Shown piece by piece: positions 46,160 through 57,899 of a stretch of 64,000 bases of DNA (position 1 is its first letter; every line of letters begins with the position of its first letter). A program made the translations under genes and the position numbers. Under the pieces are notes generated by a model. That model was not told where the DNA came from. It made no database searches and worked only from the letters and a program-made list of their open reading frames with translations. Source of the stretch: Sordaria brevicollis (lineage: Eukaryota; Ascomycota; Sordariomycetes; Sordariales; Sordariaceae); NCBI GenBank assembly GCA_033439795.1, contig JAUTDP010000001.1, positions 1,612,001 to 1,676,000 of the forward strand, written 5' to 3'.

Positions 46160-47860
46160 GGCGGAATAGGAGCGGGAGTCTTTTCCTTTTAGGTAGCCGG
46201 TTTGGTGGTGGCGATTAAATTAGCGCCGTTCCGAATACCCGAACTTTAAAAATTCGTAAACGCGTTTATTAGGCCTTTAATCGCTAATTTCGATTTAATA
46301 GAGGGTTTATTAATCCGTTTACGGGTATGGCCTCTATTTCTATTTTTAAATTCCCTTTTACGAATAATTATAATATAAATAGTAGAGGGGGTATTAAGGA
46401 GATTAATATTTTTATTATCCGCTATTATTACCGGCTTTAATATAATATTTCTTTTAGAATCCTTTTAATATATAAATAAATATAACTTTTTGGCGTATTT
46501 TATAATAGTTTTCGTAATAGCTTTTTTAAAAATAGGGTATACCTTCTTTTCGAAGGCGTAATATTTGTATTTTCTATATAAAATGTAAAAAATTAGCGAT
46601 TTATTTTCATTAAATAGGTAATTCGCTTCTTTAAAATAATTTTTATTATATTTATCTTTATTATAGCGTTTATAAATATTAATATTATGGTAGAACTTCC
46701 TTAAATATTTTACGCCCTAATAAATAAAATATTATTAAATATTGGCCGAAGAAGTAAACGGTTCGCAAATATATACGCCGCTTTCCTAAAGGAGGAATTT
46801 TTTATAGAGAGCTTTAATTATTTTTATAGTTGTAATTTTTATTATAAGGAATCCCCTATCTTCGCTAATTCTTTTCTTTTACGGGCGTATTCTAATAATA
46901 GAAGCGGTCGGGTTCGTTTATTATATTTTATAAATAATATTTTCTATCCTTATATATTTGGTAATATTTATTTAAAGGAACCCTTTAGCGATTAATATAA
47001 TAATATTTAAAAATACGAACGTTTTTTCGCTAAAGACTTTTTTAATTTAAATTTAATATTATTAATATTATTCGTATATAGCGTTATCGAATATAATTTT
47101 ATAATTTCCGGTTATAAGAAATTTTATAGCGGTTCGTATAATATTAGGGGTACCGGCCTTTAAATTGCGAAATATTTTTTCGATTTAAATTTTAATTTCT
47201 TTATTCGTCCGTTTTAAATATTAAATATCGATTATAATACTTCGGATAAAGAGGGTGCGGTTATAATTAATAAAGAGTATTTTTAAAAGGGGAGTAATAA
47301 TTATAATATATTAAGGGATAGACCCGGTTTTAGGAAAAACGTTCTTTATAATTCCGGCCTATATTTTTAATACTTCTTTAACGTTTTTTTATAATTCTTA
47401 TAGGATTATTTTTTTTAAATCGTTAAAATCCTTCTTAATAATAATTTAGTTATTATTAATTTTATTAACTTCGGGGCGTATTATCCTACTTTTCTTCGCG
47501 AGGATTTTCGTATATTCGTTAAATAATTTACGAATTTAATTACGGTCTTCGAACGAAATGGCGTTGTAGTTTAAAGATTTATTCGTTTTAACGATAAATT
47601 TCTTTATAATTTCGTCGTCCTTTTACGTTTTTTCCGAAATTTTCGTAGCGCGCGCTACGTTAAGGTCGTTATAAATTAAAAGTCTTATAAACGGGTTATA
47701 GATACTATTTTCGAATTTACAATTACCGCTATTAATTGCTATCGGCAATAATAATATATCGTCGTCGCTATATTCGTTGTGGGATATCGTAAGGGATGTA
47801 AAAGACTTTCCTAAATCGATTCCCGTTATCGGTTTTCGTTTTAGAGCGCTCCTCGACCAG
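46160..47860 (-). pseudogene. LINE ORF1 (gag-like) remnant
   Basis: About 565 codons. The CCHC knuckle region lies near 46690-46610. The N-terminal region, next to the 5' boundary (47860-47650), is only lightly mutated and agrees with the complement of 15000-14780. Gag-like RNA-binding role by family. Confidence 0.7.
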
Positions 47861-47884
47861 AAATCGGCGTTTCCGGTTCCAAAG

Positions 47885-48265
47885 CTTCGGAGGACGATAA
47901 AGATTATTATTTATTAATAAAAGCGAAGAATTCCTTCTTCGTTTAAGCGAAAACGGAGGTAATCGGCCTTAAGGCTTTCCTTTTCTAAAAGAGAATCCTT
48001 AATATCGATACCCCTATTTATTCGTACGGATTAAAATAGAAAATATTTTATTATATTACGTTCGAATATCTTTAAATAGTAAATATATAATTTATAATAA
48101 CTAATTGGCTATAAATATAAGAATAATTTTAAATTTATTTAAACGATAGAATTAAGGCCGAAAAAATCCTATTATAAGCATTTCGGTTAGGATAATTAAA
48201 TAAATACCGCTTAGTAATCGAATTAAAAGAAGAGCGGCGAAACGAATTCGCTCGCTATTCTTAAT
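47885..48265 (+). pseudogene. LINE ORF2 C-terminal fragment with Cys/His motif
   Basis: C-terminal end of ORF2. The ARTEVIGL-type stretch lies near 47940-47965. The Cys/His segment follows at about 48020-48080, where the Cys codons have decayed to Tyr. Ends near 48260. Confidence 0.65.
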
Positions 48266-48439
48266 TTTCTTTTCTTCCTTTTTTTTTACTTTTATTTACT
48301 AATACGCTAGAACGAAGATGAAGGAGGATTTCTATTTAATTAAGAATTTATTAAATTATAAAAGTAACGACTTATTTAATTATTATTTCTTCTTATAATT
48401 AATTAAAACCTTTAATATTTTATTATTATCGGCGAATAA

Positions 48440-48968
48440 ATGGTTCTATTCGTCGAATTAATAAATATACTAGCGTATAGTATTAATTACGAATTAATAC
48501 TAAGCGAATTAATTACTATTAATAGGAACGGGACCGGTAGGACGAATAGCCGGCGAATTAATTTTTATCGGAGAGTTACTACGGGAAGGTATACGAATAC
48601 CGCTACTACTCGGGGGAATTTTACTATTACTATTACGAAGTAAATTATTATTATTATTATAGGGGATATTATTTAAAGGAATATAACCGCCGATTAAATT
48701 ATCTTTATCGGAAAGGAAGAATTCGTAATAGCCTTTTTAGAGGTAATTATTGACCGATTACTTTCTATAGCGAATAAATTATTTAAGGGTACCGGTAAAG
48801 CCGTTATTAATAAAGCGAAGGCGAATCGCGCCGGTAAATTCCTTAACGATAATATAGAAGCGGATAAAATAGTCGTAGAATTCGTTATTAACCGGGTCTT
48901 TAATAACGACCTTATTTTAGAAAATATTACGGAAATCGTAAAAGTTACGAAGCGTATCGATTATATAA
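48440..48968 (+). pseudogene. LINE ORF3, 5' half (least broken copy)
   Basis: Best-preserved start of the third LINE frame: 67 codons (48440-48643) are open, from an ATG to a TAA at a Gln-like position. The frame then continues through GKEEFVIAFLEV (about 48708), SIANKLFKG (48768-48795), ADKIVVEFV (48858-48885) and ITEIVKVTKRIDYI (48925-48965), where MULE-5 inserts. Whether the ATG is the true start is unclear, since other copies have ACG there. No known domain. Confidence 0.5.
48961..48968. repeat. MULE-5 target-site duplication (left)
   Basis: TTATATAA, repeated exactly at 60387-60394. The empty site is seen at 39352-39359 in another LINE copy. Confidence 0.95.
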
Positions 48969-49081
48969 GGGACCGACTCGGCGGGCAGTATCACTTTTCT
49001 CCGCGGGCAGTGTACACTGCCCGTATAGCCGACCAGAGAGGGCTCGACTCCACGGGCAGTGCCATACAAATCCCTAACCCT
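48969..49081 (+). repeat. MULE-5 left TIR with fold-back and telomere-like end
   Basis: Starts GGGACCGACTCGGCGGGCAG, includes the perfect palindrome GGGCAGTGTACACTGCCC (49004-49021 region) and ends CCCTAACCCTAA, two units of the common fungal telomere hexamer. Confidence 0.9.
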
Positions 49082-49139
49082 AAAAAACTTATAACCAATA
49101 TAGTTAGTTATAGTTAATATAATCAACGTAAGGACTTTG

Positions 49140-49440
49140 CAATTAGCGAGTCTGAGGCACGCACGCCACTTTTAAGCACCAGAGTGCGCGATTTTTGCAA
49201 CGTATCCAAAATAAATTACAATACCAATTTAACGCAATATTATAACTCTACGAAAACGCATCGTATTAATAATATTTCAACGTCAATATAATCCTTATAA
49301 TACGGCAAATCATCTACTAATTACTTTTTAATATAGCCGCCATCGATATTAATAATAACTCCAATACTCGTTATATTATTTTTAATAATAAGGAGTCTCG
49401 TACCTCTAATTAATAAATTTGCAATAACGAGCTTCGTACC
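49140..49440 (+). other. MULE-5 left subterminal sequence
   Basis: Between TIR and transposase. 49140-49210 is unmutated (GAGGCACGCACGCC and TTTTGCAACG present) and then RIP sets in. It may hold the transposase promoter, but no promoter element can be pointed out. Confidence 0.4.
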
Positions 49441-52050
49441 CCCAATCCTACTTCCGGCCAACCCCGCGATAATCCCTCTAATACCGATAACGATAATAAA
49501 AAAGAGCTAGGTAAATAAATCCCCAACCCAATAATAAAGGATATTATACTAAAGCCCTTAAAATCTACGAAGGTAGTACAAAAGGTTTTAAATAATTAGG
49601 GTAAACAGTATAATATAGCCTTTAACTATATAAATATAGTAAATTATTATAAAAGCGAGCTTATATATTACCAATTTAAATATAACCGATATAGCCAACT
49701 TCGTCCATTTATAATAAAGCTTAGAAAAATAAGAAATCGTAAATATAATTATAAATAAATAGGGGTAATTATTATACTAAAAGAACTTAATTAATAGTAA
49801 ATTTATAAACTAAATATAAATCCCTAATATTAAATATATAATTATATTACTTTATTATATAATTCCGCCTACCTATAATATTATAAAGGTATTAAAGAAG
49901 TATTTAATATAGTGGCCAATTTATTTTACTAACCGGGTATTAAATTACGGGATATCCTAACTATTATTTATTATAAATTCGGAATAATAGTATATACGTA
50001 GAAAGACGTTAATAATTAACGCTACATTATTAAGAAATAATAATAACGTTAATAATATAAGGCCGCCGCTACTTTAATTAAAATATTTAATAATATCGAA
50101 TATCCCTACGTTATTAAATAATATAAGGATAACCCATATTATTTTTTTAATATTATATAAATTTAGGAGTATAATATATAGTAATAGAGGAAATAGCTAA
50201 AGTATATAGGTATAAATAATACGTATAAAACTAACCGGTATAATTCTTTATTTATATATTATATAAAGGTAATCACTTTATTAACTATAATTTAAATATA
50301 GCTACCTACTTATAATCTTCACCGGTATAATAAATATCAATTCCATTTATTCTACTATATTTAGCTTAATCGATAACGAACGCGTGGAGGGTTTTATATA
50401 ATTAATAGGCGTATTCGAAAAGTTGCGCCTTCGCGTAAAAGTTACTAAACTAGAGGTTATCCTTACTAATTTCGATAAACAATTTAAATAAGCCCTAATA
50501 AACGAATATCCTAACGCCTAATAATAAATTTACGTATTCTATATTAACCGCAACATTCTTCTCCAAGTAAAGAAGAAGTAGAAGCGTAGCGAAGGTAATA
50601 ATAATTCTAATTTTAACGAAGAGGATAATTAGCCGGTTACTCTTAGTAAATTTAATAAGGAGATTTTATAAAAGGCGGGTTCGGTAAGTATAGTAAATTA
50701 AAAGGTTATTCACTATATGTATAAGGGTTTTTTTAGGCTCTAGAAATTTATAATCTTTATTCCCAATAAATTAACCTTCGTTAAACGTTAGAGTAGGATA
50801 ATTAGCGAATTCTTTAACCAATCCAAAATCCTAATATATTTTAACGATATTTATATACTATACTAATATTAATAAGTACGCTACTATACTTTGTAATACC
50901 GTAATTTTAATATATTAGTTACATCCTCGAACGAATTAATTAATTACCGTATTAAGGGGTATTTAATTAATAAATAGAGCGATATATTTAATTTATATAA
51001 TATTATTTATATTATAATTGAAAGGGAGTAATAATAATGGCTCAAGGCTATTATTAATTAAAATATTAAAATCCGTAGCGAATTTACCGGGCTAAGGATA
51101 GAAGCGTTGGAGGATTTATTTTAACGTATTATATACTATAGTTTCGAGTTCGTTTGTAAATAATTACGTATTATATAATTTGGTATACTTTTTAATATAA
51201 GTATATAATTAATTCGAAACTTAAGGGAATGTAATTATATTATATAGAAGTAATATAATATCCCCTATTATTATATAATTTTGAAGAAATTCTAAAGTAA
51301 ATAATAATTTAGTTATTGGGATATTCATTACCGCTATTATACTAAGGTACTACTAAGCGACCGTAATCCTTACTCCCGTATTAAAGACCCCAAAATTATT
51401 AAAAAGATTAAGGGGCGGCCGAAGAACGGTAAAGTCCAATTACCTAATAATTAAGAATTCCCCAAATTAATCGCCGAAGCGGGGGCAAGTAAGAAGGGGA
51501 AATAAAAAGGGGGTAAGAAGAAGGGGGGGAAGAAGAAGGGGGGTAAAAAGAAGGGGGGGGAAAAAAAAGGGGGGAAGAGTAATTAAACGCTAAAGCTATC
51601 ACTACGGTAGTAACCATTATAATTTAAAAAGGTCGATGAAGTTAATACTGGGGATAAGGTTAACACGGATCCTACCGACGATAGTAAAATAATAGCCTCC
51701 GAAATCGAGGTTAGCGTATAATTAAAAGATAATTCTTTCGAATTAAATCCAGAATTCGTCGAATTTACTATAAAAATAGTAGAAAAAGATAGAATTAATT
51801 AAACAACTACTCAACTAATCGCTTAAATTATAACTACAATACTCCCTTCGAATAACCCTCTTACTCTTTTAAATTATAATAAATAAGAATAATTATAACC
51901 TATTCGTAAAAAACGAGTAATTAAAGTTATTAATTCATTTACGCCGGTTTTAATAATAATAAAAAGTAAGAGGGCTATTAAATTAACGAAAAAAGTAATA
52001 GGAAATTAAAAACGCAAAGCCTATACTAAATATTAATACTATACTAAGGA
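49440..52050 (+). pseudogene. MULE-5 transposase
   Basis: Mutator/FAR1-type DDE transposase, about 870 codons. N-terminal polar region (49440-49600); zinc-type segment ending RNRKYNYK near 49730-49750 (Cys decayed to Tyr); first catalytic box NNTYKTNRYNSLF at 50215-50255 (Asp decayed to Asn). NERVEGFI lies at about 50370, then the second box VILTNFDKQFK (50455-50490) and YVFYINRNILLQ (50530-50565, the C/H-containing segment). A GRPKN AT-hook-like motif is near 51420, then GGKKK repeats (51490-51580) and a basic tail. Stops fit RIP of Gln codons. No intact frame. Confidence 0.85.
51490..51585 (+). repeat. GGKKK-coding minisatellite in transposase
   Basis: Tandem AAGAAGGGGGG(G/T)-type units of about 15-18 bp, G-rich and unlike the AT-rich surroundings. 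In frame it reads (GGKKK)n next to an AT-hook-like GRPKN, i.e. a DNA-binding basic tail. Confidence 0.8.
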
Positions 52051-52054
52051 TTAC

Positions 52055-52390
52055 AATTTCTTATTTTGGTAAAAATTAATAAAAAAAGGAGGTTCCCCCG
52101 TTTTAATTATACGCCCCGCCCAAATCCCTTATATTTTAAACCTTTCGGCGAAACGTTAATAAGAAATAAGGGATAGCGCGTTATTTATTACGGCGTACGT
52201 CCCCTTATACCCACTACTTATTACCCCTAATATTCTCAACCTATTACTTATAATATATTTTAGACTTATAATTAATAGAAATAATAAAAAATAATTATAT
52301 AGAATAATATAAATAAGAATCGAATAAAGAGGGTCTTCATAATCTACGTTATTAATAGTAATTATTATTCGTTAATAGTAAACTACTATA
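52055..52390 (-). other. MULE subterminal region shared with MULE-1
   Basis: Inverse match to 21940-22265 of MULE-1 (also 2680-3000 and 33980-34300). Includes CCTCCCCCGTTTTAATTATACGCCCCG-type sequence and the GGGATAGCGCGTTATTTATT block. Non-coding; shared by otherwise different MULEs. Confidence 0.75.
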
Positions 52391-52395
52391 CTATA
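52391..52395. repeat. Gypsy target-site duplication (left)
   Basis: CTATA, repeated at 60075-60079. MULE-1 has the uninterrupted site. Confidence 0.8.
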
Positions 52396-52681
52396 TATCA
52401 AGGGACAGCGTTAGCACCGTTAAATATATAATAAGATATATATTATTGTACGAAGGAAAGGAAAGGAAAAGTATATACAGAGGATTAGATATATAAGCGC
52501 GAGCCCATACCCTAGTCCGTACGCACCTACGTAATACTACACATAATTATAAGTAACTAAATCTAGACTATATCGAACTATAGTATATATACTATAATCG
52601 GGAATAGTCGTTAGGGATTTAAATACCTATATAGGTAATTAGTACGTATATTAGGTATAGTATAAATATAATCCTATAATA
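52396..52681 (-). repeat. Gypsy LTR (3' LTR on the minus strand)
   Basis: Same length as the other LTR. Begins TATCAAGGGACAG (from TGTCAAGG) and ends CCTATAATA (from CCTGTGACA). Its left half is less RIP-mutated than that of the other LTR, its right half more. Confidence 0.9.
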
Positions 52682-52700
52682 TTATCCCCCTTTAAAAGAA
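52682..52700 (-). other. Polypurine tract
   Basis: On the minus strand, TTTTAAAGGGGGATAA lies immediately upstream of the 3' LTR, the expected position for the plus-strand primer. It supports the minus orientation of the element. Confidence 0.65.
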
Positions 52701-52799
52701 GTTTGTAAAACTGAAAAAATCTATATATACGTATAATTATAACCTAAAATCCTTTATTAGCTTATTAAATACTTCCAACCGTAACGCTAACCGTATCCT

Positions 52800-55700
52800 A
52801 AACTATTTATTTATTAAAAATCGTATAATCTTCGTTATTACCTCTATAAATCCCTCCTCTACCTCTTTTTCGGTTAATAATAGCTCTATTTTAAAAATAG
52901 CGAATCGTTACGCCAAGCAGACGGAGCGGCGGCGTAAAGCGCGGGGCTCGGTATTAGCGTTAGGTTATTTATTACGAATAACGGGGTCTATTATCGGGTA
53001 TTCTCCTTCTTATTCGAAATAGTCGAAAAACTCCTTAACGTGGGGCGGTATTAATTTATCGGGGTAATCGCAATAAAACTCCTAAAATCGTACCTTATAA
53101 TCGATAACGTTATCGACTTTTTCCCAAATAGGGTCGTAATCGCCCTTCTATTTAATTAGGTAATATTAATAATAATTCTCTCCTTTCTATTTAATATTTA
53201 ATAATTTATCAAATCCCTATTTAATATATTCTTCGTAATTATCGGTGCGAATTATAATTCTACCCTTATTAATACGGACGTTGGAATCGACGACTTAGCC
53301 GGAGAGACCTTAACCGGTCTAATATTAAATTATCGAAATATAAAAGACTAACGAATATTTTATATTATTAAGTGATTATAATTTAATAGTATATAAGTCC
53401 GCTTTTAAAACTTTAAATAATCCTTCCTAGCGGGGGGAAAATTTAATATATAAGCAACCGCTAATTAAATTAAACGTATCGAATAGGACGGTATCCCCTT
53501 CTTTATATTTTATTAAATTAATCCGCTTCTTATTAATATTCTCCTTATACCGGTCCTAATTATATTTAATCTACTAAATTACGAAGTCCCAAATCTTATA
53601 AAAGCAATCGGCGAATTCATTAACTTTATAATACTCCTCTAACTATATAAATAATAATATTAATAGTAAAGGGTTACGAAATTCAATACCTATACGGAAA
53701 TAATAATTATAATTAACGAAAAAAGGTAATAAATTTATTAACGAAAATATTATATTATTACCGGCGAATTTTACAAAGGGAAATTATTTAGCCTAATCGG
53801 TTTATACTTAATTAACGTATAATTGGAAATATTATTCTATTTCTACGTTAATACACTCGGTCTAAGCATTTATTTAAGGGTAGAAAGCAGAGGTTAAAAT
53901 ATATTTAATACCTAAACGCTAATATAAAGAAGACTAAAATTATAATACGAATTAAATACCTCTATCCGAAAAAATAGAGTTTAAAAGGCCGTAAAAATAA
54001 TAAACGCGGTCGATAAAACATTCGGCTAACTCTTCTACCAATAGCGTAACCATTAATATAAAATACCGTATTTTTATTAACTAATTAACGACGACGTAAA
54101 TATATTTAAATTCTTAACCAAAGTAGAAACTACCAGGGAGCGGAATAATATAATCGACGGAAATACGGATCTAAAGAGCCAACGCAACGGGCAGGGTTTT
54201 AAAAAGGCCAATAAAGCCACGTTTAAAGAACTTAATCTTTATACAAAGTAAGCAAACCTTATAGAATATACGTACATCATTAACTATACCCTCTTAATAA
54301 AACTCTCGGGATAGGAATTCGTAAATAACATCGCGACCAAAGTAACTTATACTAAACGAATTATATTAATAATTAATCAATTGGAACTAGAATTCCTTAT
54401 CGTAAAAATCGATTACTATACGGTCACGCCATTTAATAATACCGTTAAAAATAACCCAATATTCGCTAAAAGCTTTATAAAGGATTTTACGAATCGAAAT
54501 TAGCCAATTACGGTTATCTAAATCGCTTAAAACGGAAACCGCTTCTTAAAGGAATACGGAATTTTCGTAATTATTCAAAATAATATTATCGATTAATTTA
54601 TCTTCGTAATCGCTCATTAAAGAAAAGGAATAATAAAAAACTAAATCTTCTTCGTCGAAATAACCGTTTACAAACTATAAAAGCTAGAAAAAAGTATACT
54701 AACGGGCGGCGAAGCATTCGTCTTCAATACCCGCAAGGATATTATTAAACTTCCTATTAAAAATATCGGGGCGCAAATTCTTTAATCTTAAAGTATATTG
54801 AATTTAAAAGTTAAAACGTAATAAAAATTACAATTAGCGTATATACTACTATATAAATTACTTATTAATTATAAAGGTCTTTAAATTTTTATAATCTATT
54901 AAAATATTAAATAATTATTATACTCCTTTAAATTCGGGCTACTACTCCTCCAACGCTTTAATAATAATTAAAAATTCTTTATTATAAACGTCGTAATTAT
55001 ACTCCTAAATTATATATTTTACTAAAAAATAAACGATTAAATATAATACTCTATCGTCGCTATATTATAAAAGTATACCCCCTATTACTTAATTAAATAT
55101 ATCTATTTCAATTATAATCTTTTTAATCCAATTATAAATCTTCAATATAAGTCCGGTCGCGAAGGCCTTCTTTAATACGTTAAAAGCGGATTAATAACGG
55201 TCGGACTATAACTATAATACATCTTTCTTTATCAATTCGTATAATAGGGATACTATCGTCGAAAATACCTTAATAAAACGCTAATAGAAATTCGCGAAGC
55301 CGAAGAACTACTAAAGCGATTTCTTAAATTAAAAGGGCGCCCAATCGAATACGGCTTTAACTTTATCTAGATCCATCTCAATACCGCTTAATATAATAAT
55401 CAAACCGAAGTATTTCGTATATTTCGTATAGAATTTACATTTATCGATATCTACGCTCAAACTAGCTTTAATTAAGCGCTCGAAAACGTTATTAATATAT
55501 TGCTCGTAATCTTTTTCGTTATTAAAATATATAAAAATATTATCGAAATAAATAGTCGCGTAAACGTCGAAAATATCGTATAAAATATCGTTAATATAAT
55601 TCTAAAAAGCGCCAAGGGCGCTTTAAAGGCCAAAAGTTACAATTAAGGACTCGAATAACCTAAACCTTATTATAAACGCAATTAACCATTCGTAACCTTC

Positions 55701-57850
55701 TTTAATATAAACCTAATTAAAAATAATAATAATATTTAATTTAATAAAAATCTTAACGCGGTAAATAACGTCGAATATCTTTTTAATAAGCAAGAACGGA
55801 TAACGGGATTTGAAAATAATATTATTAATACTTCGGTAATTAATATAAACGTAAACTCCTCCTTTCGATTTTTTAATTAAAAATATAAGAATAAAAACTT
55901 CTAATTACAACGGCCGGATAAATTTCTTCTTTAAATTATCATTAATCTATTTTTTAATAACGCTAAATTCTTTTAAACTAAAAATATAATTATAAAAAGC
56001 CGGTAATATAACGCTAAATTTGAATTCGAATTTAAAATTATAAAACTAATTAAAGGGTAGCGTATTAATACTTTCCTAACGGAAATTACTCGTCTATTAT
56101 TAATATTACCGAAATAATTTTTACTAAATTTAAACGTCGGTCTTTAGGAATTTATTTACCTTTTCGTAGAATTTAATAATATTTTTAAATATAATTTTAT
56201 TAATATTAATATTATTAGTAGTAAAATAACGGTTAATAATTTCTTCGCAAATTTAAAAATCGGAGGTATCGCTTATAAATATAATTAAAGCGGAGACTTT
56301 AATTACTTTAATAACTTCCTTACTTCTAATATTATAAAGTATATTAATTTAAATATAATAATTACTACCGAAGAACTTTTTATAATAAATTACTTTATTA
56401 TTTATAATATCTCTAACTATATTAACCGTAAAATTATCGCTAATTATATTCGGGGCTAAAACGCCTTTTTCTTCCGTTATTTTATCCTTATCTATTATAC
56501 GTTAAATATCTTTTACTATATTCACCCTCGTTATATAAATAATTTAAAATTTATATTTTTCGGCGAATTAATTAAATATAATTACTAGGAATTTTTTAAT
56601 ATCGGTTAAGTCGAAGGATCCTTTAAAAATATAATAAAAGCGGACCGGCGTTTAATAATTAGGGAAAGAAATATATATTCCTCCGGTTAAATAATACAAT
56701 ATAGGGACTATATATAATAGGGGAAGGGGGTAATAATATATTATAATTATTAGTATAAGAATTTAACCGCTAATAACTTTATTAATAGGGACTGCGCCTA
56801 TTTTATTAGCAACCCTCTATTTAAATCTATTAAAACGTTAATAAATAGCGCGTTTAACGATCGTAAAAATAGAAATCCAATAAACGGCCTCCGACGGTAA
56901 AGCGGGGGTATCCGGCTCCCCTTTATTAAAGACGTCTAAAACGGAAGGTTTCTAATATATTAATCGCATCTTAAGGAAATTCTTAAGAATAATAATAGAA
57001 AGTACGCCGCTAAGAATAATAATTAAAGGCGTATTAACATTATACTTACGTAATAACGGTATATAATATAAATAACGGGGTATTCTTAGGGGAAAGTAAT
57101 TATATTATTCGTAAGCGAAGCCGAAAATAAAGTAATCGCTAGGCTAATCGATATTAAGGGTATAATAAATTAATTACGGGTATCCGAAAATAATAAGGTT
57201 ATCCTTTATAAAATCGTAAATAAAGAGATTAATAAATTCGTAATATACGCTAGTATTTATAACCAAACGATTAAAATACGTAATATTCCCCTTTATTTAA
57301 TTATTAGCGAGGTATAAAAATTTAGGGAATTAAAATTTAAAAATTAGGAAATTATTATATAAAACGAAATAACGGTCAATAAACCCTAAAGCGGTATAAC
57401 CGCTATTAACGAACGCAATATAATATATTTTACGCAATTTATAAAATAAATAAATAAAAAAACTTAATAAATTAAAATATTTATAACGGCTATCTATAAA
57501 AAATTTATTAATTTTAATAATTTTAAATTTAATTATAAGGATACTCCTTAATTATCCTCCTCCTTATTTATATTTAATAAACGTTGGCCTCCAATTACGA
57601 TTTAAATAAGAGGCTATATATTTCCCTAATTATTAATAAAACTATTCTCATTATTTATAACCGGGCCTATAAAGCCGTAAAGGTATATAAGGGTAAAATA
57701 GTAAATAAATTACTATTATAGTATAAAATAATTAAGAGCCGGAATACTAGGAGCGGGAATACCTATAGTATTAACGTTATAATAATTATATTAACCGTAT
57801 TTATATTAACCTTAAGCGGGGTATTATTATTAATTACTATTATTATTATT
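52800..57850 (-). pseudogene. Gypsy pol: protease region, RT, RNase H, integrase
   Basis: RT: GGVYVYINYRSIN at about 55875-55835 and a YFDNIFIYF box (from YLDDILIYS-type) at 55560-55535. RNase H: EIDIFN..IGGILLQYSDD-like near 55110-55050 and the NKEFL motif near 54980. Integrase: SDRGI*FV near 53970-53945 and T-ECINVEIE*Y near 53865-53835, i.e. the D and E parts of DDE, followed by the C-terminal LSPR*EGLFKVL segment at 53445-53405. The protease lies upstream of RT but was not pinpointed. No chromodomain could be confirmed. All frames broken by RIP-type stops. Confidence 0.85.
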
Positions 57851-57899
57851 ATTTTTCTCCTTCTCTTTTTTATCCTTCTTCTCTTTCTTCTCCTTCTCT

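Larger units (their letters stand above)
40911..47882 (-). mobile_element. Full-length Tad1-like LINE (minus strand)
   Basis: 6.97 kb from the 3' tail GTAAGTAAGTAAG (left) to the common 5' boundary CCGGTTCCAAAG (right), uninterrupted. Order from the right: ORF1, ORF2, ORF3, 3' UTR with hairpins. It is the best template in this window for the element's structure. Flanking sequences do not show a clear target duplication, possibly because both flanks are rearranged LINE scraps. Confidence 0.9.
47883..48968 (+). mobile_element. 5'-truncated Tad1-like LINE, part 1 (to MULE-5)
   Basis: Starts within the ORF2 C-terminus (aligned with 21240) directly at the 5' end of the minus-strand LINE. It contains the ORF2 end and the first half of ORF3. 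MULE-5 interrupts it; the copy resumes at 60395-61402. Confidence 0.85.

Noticed and set aside
48917..49126. 69-codon minus frame
   Set aside because: It spans the LINE/MULE-5 junction and so cannot be an ancestral gene.
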